The position numbers and the translations under genes are program-made. A model generated the notes under the pieces. That model saw only the letters and a list, made by a program, of their open reading frames with translations, had not been told where the DNA came from and ran no database searches. A stretch of DNA of 64,000 nt from HGM12998 sp900756495 (lineage in GTDB: Bacteria > Bacillota > Clostridia > Oscillospirales > Oscillospiraceae): positions 1 to 64,000 of the forward strand of contig CAUEFI010000015.1 in NCBI GenBank assembly GCA_958477305.1, given 5' to 3'. Within the stretch, counting starts at the first letter, position 1. Each line of letters opens with the position of its first letter. Positions 56,698-63,999 of this stretch are shown here, one piece after another.

Positions 56698-56808
56698 ATG
56701 GTACTGTTTGTTGCATGTTATCTGATTGGCGTCATCGCCGTTCTAGGCATCTGGGGTATTATTGCCTACCGGAAGCAGGTCCAACGGGGCGAAATTCAGG
56801 AGGAGTAA
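56698..56808 (+). CDS. Symporter accessory micro-protein 2 (36 aa)
   Basis: A 36-residue protein with one membrane helix (VLFVACYLIGVIAVLGIWGIIAY) and a charged tail (RKQVQRGEIQEE). The GIWGIIAYRK helix end is typical of symporter small accessory proteins. AAGGAGGGCGAAAC precedes ATG 56698 and overlaps the first micro-gene's stop region. Confidence 0.75.
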   Translation: MVLFVACYLIGVIAVLGIWGIIAYRKQVQRGEIQEE

Positions 56809-56840
56809 CCCTACCAAATCAATTCATCGTCATGTGGAAC

Positions 56841-56880
56841 GCGGAAGAGCCGTTTGCCCTCCGGCATCCGGCTCTTCCGC
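56841..56880 (+). terminator. Hairpin before the alcohol dehydrogenase gene
   Basis: GCGGAAGAGCCG (56841-56852) pairs with CGGCTCTTCCGC (56869-56880). Lacking a T-run, it probably acts as a processing or attenuation site between the transporter and dehydrogenase genes. Confidence 0.5.
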
Positions 56881-56904
56881 GGTTTATGGAAAGGAGCGTC
56901 TCTT

Positions 56905-58002
56905 ATGCGGATACAAGCTGCGGTCGTAGAAGAGAAGGGCCAGGACTTCCGGATTGTGGACATGGAGCTGGATCCCCCTAAGGCCGGCGAAGTCCTGGTA
57001 AAGGTGACTGCCTGCGGCGTCTGCCACACCGACGACGTGGCCCGCAACCAGCTGGCCCCCGTCCCCCTGCCCGCCGTTTTCGGCCACGAGGGCTGCGGCG
57101 TCATTGAGCAGGTGGGCTCTGGGGTCACCGGCTTTCAGCCGGGGGATCGGGTGGGCTTCTCCTACGGCTACTGCGGCCACTGTGAGGCCTGCCGCACCGG
57201 CAAGCCTTACGGCTGCAAGGACAACTACTCACTGAACTTCGGCGGCCTCCAGTACGACGGCACTAAACGGCTGCACTACAATGGCCGGGCGGTCTCCTCT
57301 TTTTTCGGTCAGGCCGCCTTCGCCACTCACTCAGTGGTCCATGTCAACAACCTGATCCCCGCCCCCGACGACGTTCCGCTGGAGCTCATTGGTCCCCTGG
57401 GCTGCGGTATCCAGACCGGGGCAGGGGCCATCTTCAACTATCTCCATCCTGAACCCGACGCGGCCATCATCGTCACTGGCTGCGGTCCGGTGGGCCTGAG
57501 CGCCATCATGGCGGCCAAAATCGCCGGGTGCGGCAAGATCATCGCCTGCGATATCGTGCCCTCCCGGCTTGAGCTGGCCCTGGAGCTGGGCGCCACCCAC
57601 GCGCTCAACTCCAAAGAGGTGCCCAGCGTACCAGAGGCGGTGCGCGCACTCACCGGTGGTCTGGGAACCCACTACGCGGTGGACTGCACCGGTATCGGCC
57701 CCTGTGTGCGCCAGTCTCTCAATTGCACCCGGCCCACCGGAACCTGCGTCATCCTGGGCGCTACCCAGGATCTGACCATTAACGTGGAGTCCGAGCTCAT
57801 GGGCAAGGCTAAGACCCTGGCCGGACTGGTGGAGGGGTCATCCATTCCTCAGGTCTTTATCCCCAAGCTGCTTAGCTACTACCGCCAAGGCAAATTCCCA
57901 TTTGACCGGCTCATTCAGTTTTATGACTTCAAGGACATCAACCTGGCCTTTGCAGATACTAAGAGCGGCAGGGTTCTCAAGGCGGTCTTGACCATGCCCT
58001 GA
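56905..58002 (+). CDS. Zinc-dependent alcohol dehydrogenase, aryl-alcohol type
   Basis: A 365-residue medium-chain dehydrogenase. The catalytic zinc site is ACGVCHTDD (Cys about 37) and GHEGCG (His about 59), and the structural zinc site is CGHCEACRTGKPYGC. The nucleotide site is VTGCGPVGLSAIMAAKIAGC, followed by IACDIVPSRLELA, where Asp indicates NAD. SLNFGGLQYDGTKRL resembles benzyl-alcohol dehydrogenases. AAAGGAG precedes ATG 56905. It forms a unit with the symporter and is presumably under the divergent LysR regulator. Confidence 0.9.
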   Translation: MRIQAAVVEEKGQDFRIVDMELDPPKAGEVLVKVTACGVCHTDDVARNQLAPVPLPAVFGHEGCGVIEQVGSGVTGFQPGDRVGFSYGYCGHCEACRTGKPYGCKDNYSLNFGGLQYDGTKRLHYNGRAVSSFFGQAAFATHSVVHVNNLIPAPDDVPLELIGPLGCGIQTGAGAIFNYLHPEPDAAIIVTGCGPVGLSAIMAAKIAGCGKIIACDIVPSRLELALELGATHALNSKEVPSVPEAVRALTGGLGTHYAVDCTGIGPCVRQSLNCTRPTGTCVILGATQDLTINVESELMGKAKTLAGLVEGSSIPQVFIPKLLSYYRQGKFPFDRLIQFYDFKDINLAFADTKSGRVLKAVLTMP

Positions 58003-58087
58003 CCCTCTTGAAAAGGCTCCCTCCCAGAGCCACTGCGGTATTCGCGGTGCCGGCGGCAGGCCAGGTGACAGCACGGAAGAACTCTCC

Positions 58088-58403
58088 GTCATCCGCTTCC
58101 GCGTTGAATAGGCGCAGAAGCTCCTGCGCGAGACCGGCGATTTTATATGCGCGGTCTCAGAGAAGGTGGGCTTTCACGAGTTCCGGCATTTCTCCAGGAC
58201 CTTTAAGGCCATGACCGGATTTCATCCGACGGAATACCGGGCCCAATTCCGGAGCGGAGGGCTCAGCACACCGCCATGCACCTCATCTGAAGGGCGTATT
58301 GTGCACAGAGCTGTATGAAAGATATATATATATGGACAGGCGCGCCGGGAGGCGCGCCTGTCCATTTTATTGCGCAAACACTGGCCTATGAAATGATACC
58401 GGG
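58088..58403 (+). pseudogene. Duplicated AraC 3' fragment (direct repeat copy B)
   Basis: This repeats 53520-53833. It encodes the last 75 or so codons of the AraC protein but has no start and carries an in-frame TAG (GAATAG for GAACAG), so it is dead. Its terminator keeps both arms but the loop reads GGGA where copy A reads TCCC, exactly the reverse complement, as if the hairpin had been inverted. It ends at ATACCGGG, the point where copy A enters the LysR gene. Confidence 0.88.
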
Positions 58404-58408
58404 CGGGG

Positions 58409-58437
58409 GGGCATGTTGACATTTTTCAAACAAGCCC
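58409..58437. repeat. Palindromic intergenic repeat, half copy
   Basis: GGGCATGTTGACAT followed by TTTTTCAAACAAGCCC matches the right half of the copy at 61730-61810. Its TTCAAACAAGCCC end supplies the stop codon of the second AraC gene. Confidence 0.7.
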
Positions 58438-60018
58438 TGACCTATCATAACCCTTCAGGAATTCTGTCGGCGTCAGGCCGGTCTGCTTCTTGAATGTCTT
58501 TGAAAAGTTGCGGACGTCCCGAAAGCCGCTCTTTGCCGCCACCATATAAACAGGGTAATCCGTCCTTTCCAGGAGAACCTTTGCGTGCTTGATGCGATAA
58601 TGGATTAAATATTGGATGATGCTTATATTGAGCGAATTTTTAAAAATACGGCTGAGGTACGTCTCGCTGACATACAGCTTTTCAGCAATTGCAGAAATCG
58701 TGATATTCTCTTGATAATGCGCGTTGATATAATCAATCGCGCTGTTCAAAAGCGTACCCGTCCTCGCCTGTCTGACGCCGTTTTGTTTGATTCGAACCGC
58801 TTGGATAATGCGGCTGAGCGCTTCATACTCCTCCTCAATGGATGAGTGGCGCAGCCGATCGCTGTCAAGCCAGTCGGTTATAACCACCTCGTCAATATTG
58901 CCGTATACCTTTCTCAGCACAGAGCCAATCACGGACAGGCAGTAGTAATACATCGGCATATTCATGGAGCATTTCAGAACGTTGAAAAACAGGTGGCGCA
59001 GGGTGTTGTCCAGCTCGGCGTTCGCTATGTCATAGGAAATATAGCGCGACAATTGATTCAGCACGTCATTGATCTCGTCCGCATTCACCTCGTCTTTTAT
59101 TTTTGGCAGGGACGCAGACTGAATGATCTGCTTTTCCTTGGTAAAGAACGACACGTTGCGCTCCGACAGGTAACGGTTGTAGAGGGTCCGGAAGTCGGCA
59201 ATACTTTTGACTCGGTTGCTGAAATAGCAGATGGATCTCTGAGAGCCGACAACGGCGGCCAGCTGCTTGAGCATTGCATTGAGCTTCGCCCGCTTTTGCA
59301 CTTTACTGTTGATATGCAAATCGTTTATGACAATGCATACCTGCGTCAATTTGATATAAAAAACTTCTCCGCCGTTATACTGCGCCAGGACTTCTTCACA
59401 TTGCCGCTTCATCGTTGTCCCGATCATGTTATAGATGTCTTTGTACATGCAGTGCCCGACATAAACCATAAAATTGAGTTCCCAAAAAAACAGATGGTAT
59501 CCCCTGTCCCGGAAGTCAAAGCCGAACCTTTCGCGGTAGTACTGTATTTCGCGGTGCGTACAGCCGAGCAGCAGTTCATTCAAGGCGTTTTGGCGTTCGC
59601 TCTGGATGCAGAATGTGTCGGCCGCCTCCTCTCTCCAGACCGCAGAGCGATAATACACCCGCCGGCATGGGTGGACCTGATTCAGCGCCTCTTCAAAATA
59701 AGCCGCCAGTTGTTCGGACAGCGGGAGAACCGTCTCGTCGGAAAGCACATATTGGATACTCCCATCCGGCATGATGGTGAATAGGATGATCGCCGGACAG
59801 TAGTCGGCGGCTTCCAGATCCAGCATGAGATCCTGCGCGTGACACATGGGAAACGACGCCTGGATGATAAGCGCGTCCGTATGCTCCCCGGCCGAAGAGA
59901 AAAAGTGCTCTGGAAAGACATCCATCCAGCGCTTCATGGTAAAATCGCCGCATTCGGGAGACGCACCGGCCAAAAGATTGCGGACAGCGCCATCGCTCAA
60001 CAATGTGTAAGTTGCCAT
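58426..60018 (-). CDS. AraC-family transcriptional regulator (paralogue)
   Basis: A 530-residue regulator with a C-terminal double HTH (YINAHYQENITISAIAEKLYVSETYLSRIFKNSLN and AAKSGFRDVRNFSKTFKKQTGLTPTEFLKGY). The long sensor part contains QNALNELLLGC, GYHLFFWELNF, YNGGEVFYIKLTQVCIVIND and LRHSSIEEEYEAL, blocks also present in the AraC at 52512. An extra N-terminal region of about 110 residues is present only here. ATG 60018 gives better spacing to AAAGGAG than ATG 60021. The final residues GLV and the stop are encoded by the palindromic repeat. Its targets are unknown. Codon choice is less GC-rich than in most neighbours. Confidence 0.85.
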   Translation of the reverse strand: MATYTLLSDGAVRNLLAGASPECGDFTMKRWMDVFPEHFFSSAGEHTDALIIQASFPMCHAQDLMLDLEAADYCPAIILFTIMPDGSIQYVLSDETVLPLSEQLAAYFEEALNQVHPCRRVYYRSAVWREEAADTFCIQSERQNALNELLLGCTHREIQYYRERFGFDFRDRGYHLFFWELNFMVYVGHCMYKDIYNMIGTTMKRQCEEVLAQYNGGEVFYIKLTQVCIVINDLHINSKVQKRAKLNAMLKQLAAVVGSQRSICYFSNRVKSIADFRTLYNRYLSERNVSFFTKEKQIIQSASLPKIKDEVNADEINDVLNQLSRYISYDIANAELDNTLRHLFFNVLKCSMNMPMYYYCLSVIGSVLRKVYGNIDEVVITDWLDSDRLRHSSIEEEYEALSRIIQAVRIKQNGVRQARTGTLLNSAIDYINAHYQENITISAIAEKLYVSETYLSRIFKNSLNISIIQYLIHYRIKHAKVLLERTDYPVYMVAAKSGFRDVRNFSKTFKKQTGLTPTEFLKGYDRSGLV

Positions 60019-60093
60019 CATACTTCTCCTTTCCAGCGGCTATTTTATAACATCCCGGCGTATTTATTACACTGCCCGATCGGAAGCGCTCTT

Positions 60094-61074
60094 TCAGGGG
60101 CACATCAGGGACAGCGCTTCCTCCAGCGAGATTTCCCCAAAGTAGTCTGACAGCTCGAATCCGGAGAGTACAGCGGCAATATCATGCTGCGTATACGGTG
60201 TTCCCTCCAGCGCCTTCTTCAGAGGCGCCGCCTCCTCCCGCGCCATATAATCGCCAAAGAACGTGCAGGAGCGGATTCTGCCATCCTGTACGTCCGCCCG
60301 GAACTCAAGGATACCGCCGGGAAACTTCTCACGCCGGGAGACGCTGTATGCCGGGGAATGGCCGTAGTTCCACTCCCATGTACGGTATTTGGTCTCTGAC
60401 AGCAGCTCAATTTCGCTGTGCTCTGCCCGGCTGAGCTCGCGGGGAACCACCTCGCCCTCGCACAAAAGCGATAGAAATTGTCTCCAGAAATCCTCCAGCG
60501 TAAGCGATGGGGGCAGGTAGTCCGCAATATTGCCGACACGGCTTTGAACCGACTTGGTGCTCTTGGAGGAAAATTTGAACGGGTCGGGCCTCAAAGCGGC
60601 GGCAATCCGCCCGGTGTCGGATCGAAAGAGCAGGCAGCCATGGTGTAAAATCCGCTTGCCGTACAGGCGCTGCGCCGCACCGGAGACCTTTTTGCCATTG
60701 ACTACAATGTCGTTTTTCCCGCTCACTTCGGCGGGGACGCCCATGTACCGCAGAGCACAGCACACCCGCTCTGAAAAGTGCGCGATGCTCATCGCCCCTA
60801 AATCACACACGTCCGTGATAAAGGAGTAGTTCAGATTCCCCATATCGTGATAAACTGCTCCGCCGCCGGTCATACGACGCACGACGCGAATTTGATGCTC
60901 CTGTACATATGCCGAATTGATCTCCTCGGCGGTGTTTTGATTCAGGCCCACGACGACGGCATTTTCATTCTGCCAGAGAATCAGCAGATCGCCGCCGGTG
61001 CAGTGGGTCAGCTGGTACTCTTCAAACGCGAGATTGTAGCAGGGATCCGTACAATGGGTTTCCATATAAATCAT
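60094..61074 (-). CDS. lplA: Lipoate-protein ligase A
   Basis: A 326-residue enzyme that attaches free lipoate, via lipoyl-AMP, to E2 and GcvH proteins. Typical blocks are DPCYNLAFEEYQL, LLILWQNENAVVVGLNQN, RRMTGGGAVYHDMGNLNYSF (the ATP/lipoate site), GKNDIVVNGKKVSGAAQRLY with the catalytic Lys, and a C-terminal accessory domain (about 245-326). ATG 61074 is used. The G-rich site GGAGGGGG is rather far, so the ATG nine bases later is possible. It lies at the end of an operon that starts with a lipoyl-dependent E2 gene. Confidence 0.92.
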   Translation of the reverse strand: MIYMETHCTDPCYNLAFEEYQLTHCTGGDLLILWQNENAVVVGLNQNTAEEINSAYVQEHQIRVVRRMTGGGAVYHDMGNLNYSFITDVCDLGAMSIAHFSERVCCALRYMGVPAEVSGKNDIVVNGKKVSGAAQRLYGKRILHHGCLLFRSDTGRIAAALRPDPFKFSSKSTKSVQSRVGNIADYLPPSLTLEDFWRQFLSLLCEGEVVPRELSRAEHSEIELLSETKYRTWEWNYGHSPAYSVSRREKFPGGILEFRADVQDGRIRSCTFFGDYMAREEAAPLKKALEGTPYTQHDIAAVLSGFELSDYFGEISLEEALSLMCP

Positions 61075-61118
61075 GTCAACGCCGCCCCCTCCATGCTCAA
61101 AGCGCCGGGCCCGCCAGG

Positions 61119-61571
61119 TCATCCGGCGAGGCCGGCCAATTGTCTCAGTCTCTTTTGAATTTTACCCTGCAGAGGCAGGCCGGGATCCTTTTTCCTCTGC
61201 TGCTTGTACAGGAGGTAGAGCTCCTGCGCGTCGCCCGGCGTCAACAGCTCCATGTGCGGCATAAAAAGCTTTTCCGCGGCAAGGAACATAAGCGATGATT
61301 TTTTGTTTGTGCCGGCGTAACAATCCACAAATACATAGCGTAAAAGCAGTGGTAAAAACGGCAGGCTCTCCCCGTCCTCCTGAAACTGGCTCCATAGAAC
61401 CTCTGCCTCCACTGATACGGATTCATAAAACTGCATATGTTCCGGCTGCCGCTGAAAATCGCGGTTACCGCTCACAAAATGCAGCAGCTTCTGCCCCAGC
61501 GTCTCATTTTGCTGATAACGCGCCGCCCAGGCGATGTAATTTTGATATTCCTTTTTGAGTTCATCCAGCAT
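61119..61571 (-). CDS. Hypothetical protein upstream of lplA
   Basis: A 150-residue soluble, helix-rich protein: DELKKEYQNYIAWAARYQQNE, then FQRQPEHMQFYESVSVEAEVLWSQF, and LYLLYKQQRKKDPGLPLQGK. No signal peptide, membrane segment or known motif. GGGAAGAG lies before ATG 61571, and it ends 44 bp before lplA. I do not recognise the family. Its place suggests a role around lipoylation or the E2 complex, unproven. Confidence 0.65.
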   Translation of the reverse strand: MLDELKKEYQNYIAWAARYQQNETLGQKLLHFVSGNRDFQRQPEHMQFYESVSVEAEVLWSQFQEDGESLPFLPLLLRYVFVDCYAGTNKKSSLMFLAAEKLFMPHMELLTPGDAQELYLLYKQQRKKDPGLPLQGKIQKRLRQLAGLAG

Positions 61572-61729
61572 CGTTCTCTTCCCTTTCCATCCCGAACCTT
61601 CCGTAATTCCTGCCGGAACAGCCCGCCCCCGCGGGAACCGGCGAAAAATGCGCACGCTCTGCGAAGCAGGCCGTTCCGGCGGGGCGCCCCTCTCCACAAG
61701 TCTCGGGAGCTTCCCCGCCCTGCGGCCCA

Positions 61730-61810
61730 GGGCTTGTTTGAACATTGGCGATGTGTCCAGCGGACAAAAAGACCTTCGGTTGGGCATGTTGACATGTTTC
61801 AAACAAGCCC
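61730..61810. repeat. Palindromic intergenic repeat, copy 2 (81 bp)
   Basis: GGGCTTGTTTGAA (61730-61742) and TTCAAACAAGCCC (61798-61810) form the ends. The left 30 bp are identical to copy 1 apart from one base (GTGTCCAGCGG for GTGTCCGGCGG). It touches the TAG stop of the MBL-fold gene (61810-61812). Confidence 0.8.
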
Positions 61811-62502
61811 TAATATTCCAGCGTCTGCATCGGTTCCGAGAGAATATGGATATTTTTCGCCGCTTTCGCGGCCTCAAACACAGCCGGCCTGTAGTGCTCC
61901 ACATCATCCCGGGCGAAGGGGATATGGACCGCTATGATATGCTCTGGCTTCAGCTCCTCAAGCAGGAATCTCCGATTGCGCTCCAAGGTCACCCAGGGAA
62001 AGTTCATGACGGCAAAATCGACTGCACTCCCGCCGCACATGGCCTTCAGCCGGTCCTTTGCCTCCGCCGCGCAATCCCCCGGCGTGAGAAAACGAACGCC
62101 GTCCATTGTAATGCAGTAACCCCGCTGATCCACATTTTCAAATCCCCGGCCCTCATGGGGCAGGGCCAGGGCCTCTACTTTTATATGACCAACCTGCTGT
62201 ACGCTCAGCCCCTGGGGAAACGATTCCGGGTAAAGAAACCGCGTGTTCCTCCACCGGTTGGAAAAGCTCTGCATCAGAAGCTCCGAGCAGTGGTCCGGAT
62301 GCCGGTGGGTAACCAGGACGGCATCCGGCTCCGTCTCTGAAAACATGGCTTTCACAGCCGCCACTGTGGCCTGGGAGACGCTGCTGAAACGGCTGGTCTT
62401 CCAGTCATGCAGCGCGTCCACAAGAACCGCCCGCCGGTTCACCTGCAGAATGACGCCAGCGTTCGCCGTGAGGGTAATACGGACGCAAGGAGATGCTTTC
62501 AT
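61810..62502 (-). CDS. Metallo-beta-lactamase-fold hydrolase
   Basis: A 230-residue MBL-fold protein with the metal motif THRHPDHC (HxHxDH, about 65-72), LPHEGRGFE, a later Asp in TPGDCAAEA and the distal His in IAVHIPF. It resembles the UlaG/L-ascorbate-lactonase-like branch of small cytosolic hydrolases. It starts 12 bp after the SDR stop in the same operon, with a weak ribosome site, so coupling is likely. The substrate is unknown. Confidence 0.8.
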   Translation of the reverse strand: MKASPCVRITLTANAGVILQVNRRAVLVDALHDWKTSRFSSVSQATVAAVKAMFSETEPDAVLVTHRHPDHCSELLMQSFSNRWRNTRFLYPESFPQGLSVQQVGHIKVEALALPHEGRGFENVDQRGYCITMDGVRFLTPGDCAAEAKDRLKAMCGGSAVDFAVMNFPWVTLERNRRFLLEELKPEHIIAVHIPFARDDVEHYRPAVFEAAKAAKNIHILSEPMQTLEY

Positions 62503-62514
62503 CGGCGAATACGC

Positions 62515-63315
62515 TCAGTCCCAGTTAAAATAGGAGGCGTTGGAGGCGACATGGGCGCCGTCGACAGGCAAGGCGACGCCGGCGATATGGGACGACTCTT
62601 CAGAGAGCAGGAACACGGCGGCAGCGGCAATTTCTTCCGGCCGCCCGAGCCTGCGCATGGGATTCTGGCTGCGGTTAAACTTTGCAAACCCCTCCGGGTC
62701 GCCGGCAAACCGGCTATTCACAGTTTCCCACATCGGAGTCGCAATTTGACCCGGGCAGATGCAGTTTGCGCGGATGCCGGCGTCGGCGTAGTCGCAGCAG
62801 ATTGCCTTGGCCAGGCCAATCAGCGCATGTTTGGAGCACACATAGTCGGAAGAAGCGGGCGTACCGATGAGGCCGCCGACCGAAGAGGTAAACAGGATGG
62901 AGCTCGGCCCCTCATGCTTCAGCATGTGCTGGATTTCATATTTGGCGCAATAGAAGTTGCCAAACAGGTTGATATGGACGACACGCTCCCAGGACTTGGT
63001 GTCCACCTCTCCAACTTTGCCCGGCGACATGGAGACCCCCGCGTTGTTATGGGCAAAATCCAATTTGCCGAAGGTCTTACACGTCTCGTCGATCGCGTTT
63101 TTCACTTCCTCTTCGCTGGAGACGTCCACCTTCAGGCAGAGTACCTCTGCCGTTGGCACAGAGGAGAGAATCTCCGCCCTCGTCCCCTCCAGTCCCGCTT
63201 CAGAAACGTCAAAGAGCGCCAGCTTGGCGCCCTCCCGGGCACAGCGAACGGCGCTGGCGCGCCCAATGCCGGATCCGGAACCGGTCACAATGCCCACCTT
63301 GTCTTTTAACATCAT
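62515..63315 (-). CDS. Short-chain dehydrogenase/reductase
   Basis: A 266-residue classical SDR with TGSGSGIG (about 11-18), NNAG (about 90), the catalytic Ser in LFTSSVGG and Y-x3-K in YVCSK (about 159-163), and the end HIAGVALPVDGAH. Asp after strand 2 (ALFDVSE) favours NAD. GGAGG precedes the tandem ATG ATG at 63315/63312. It belongs to the E2-VOC-SDR-MBL operon and may act on the ketone or hydroxy-acid substrate of the dehydrogenase complex. Confidence 0.9.
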   Translation of the reverse strand: MMLKDKVGIVTGSGSGIGRASAVRCAREGAKLALFDVSEAGLEGTRAEILSSVPTAEVLCLKVDVSSEEEVKNAIDETCKTFGKLDFAHNNAGVSMSPGKVGEVDTKSWERVVHINLFGNFYCAKYEIQHMLKHEGPSSILFTSSVGGLIGTPASSDYVCSKHALIGLAKAICCDYADAGIRANCICPGQIATPMWETVNSRFAGDPEGFAKFNRSQNPMRRLGRPEEIAAAAVFLLSEESSHIAGVALPVDGAHVASNASYFNWD

Positions 63316-63339
63316 AGCTTTTACCTCCTGTCTGGTAGG

Positions 63340-63380
63340 AAACGCAGCGGGAAGCAGAGTGCTGCCAACCCGCTGCGTTT
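63340..63380 (-). terminator. Hairpin between VOC and SDR genes
   Basis: AAACGCAGCGGG (63340-63351) pairs with CCCGCTGCGTTT (63369-63380), starting 2 bp past the VOC stop. Without a strong T-run it may only lower read-through into the SDR gene. Confidence 0.55.
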
Positions 63381-63382
63381 GC

Positions 63383-63826
63383 TTATTCTTCGGGCATAAA
63401 TGGGCAGCAGTTGATCAGTTCGATAATCATGCTGCCATCCGCGGCCTGCACATAATAGGCATGCTCCGCCCCGTGCCACACCTCCCAGATTTTTTTCCCG
63501 CCTGCGGCAAGGTATTCCGAGACTGTGCGCTCCAGATCGTCATAGCCGTCGCATACATAGGCCGTGTGATGAATGCCGGGCCCCTTCTTCTTCAGCTCGG
63601 CCGCCTGAAGGGACCGATCGTCCAGCGGCTCCAGGAATTCGTATACGACGCCGCCAATCCGCCCCACGGCAGATCTCAGTTTGCCGCTGGTTCCCACCGC
63701 CGTCTGGTCGCCGGAAAAATCCGCTATGCCAAACAGCCATCGGGACGTATCCACGCCAAGTCCCTGGAGCGCCTTCATGGAAGAGTCAATGCTGTTGGTC
63801 AGAACGCCAATATGCCAATGAAACAT
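63383..63826 (-). CDS. VOC-superfamily (glyoxalase-like) protein
   Basis: A 147-residue vicinal-oxygen-chelate protein. HWHIGVLTNSIDSSMKALQGLG is the first beta-alpha unit with the metal His, and PGIHHTAYVCDGYDDLERTVSEYLAAG the second, closing with a Glu in SMIIELINC. It resembles methylmalonyl-CoA epimerase / glyoxalase-like members. AAGGGGAG precedes ATG 63826. It follows the E2 gene by 14 bp. The substrate is unknown. Confidence 0.82.
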   Translation of the reverse strand: MFHWHIGVLTNSIDSSMKALQGLGVDTSRWLFGIADFSGDQTAVGTSGKLRSAVGRIGGVVYEFLEPLDDRSLQAAELKKKGPGIHHTAYVCDGYDDLERTVSEYLAAGGKKIWEVWHGAEHAYYVQAADGSMIIELINCCPFMPEE

Positions 63827-63840
63827 GAAAGTATCTCCCC

Positions 63841-63999
63841 TTAATTCAGAACCGCTTTTTCAGGATTTGAAAAGAGCTGCAGGAAAACCTTCATAAATTC
63901 TGCCGCCGCCGCGCCGTCGATGATCCGGTGGTCATAGGTAAAGGAGAACGTGATCATGGGATGGACGGCGAAACCGTCTCCATCGGGCATAACGGTATC
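63841..63999 (-). CDS. 2-oxoacid dehydrogenase E2 acyltransferase, C-terminal end (partial)
   Basis: The last 52 codons of a gene that runs off the window. The frame reads MITFSFTYDHRIIDGAAAAEFM near the end: DHRIIDG is the catalytic His/Asp motif of dihydrolipoamide acyltransferases (pyruvate, 2-oxoglutarate, branched-chain or acetoin complexes). The first lipoyl and binding domains lie outside the window. The presence of lplA five genes downstream in the same direction supports a lipoyl-dependent complex. Confidence 0.88.
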   Translation of the reverse strand, partial: DTVMPDGDGFAVHPMITFSFTYDHRIIDGAAAAEFMKVFLQLFSNPEKAVLN

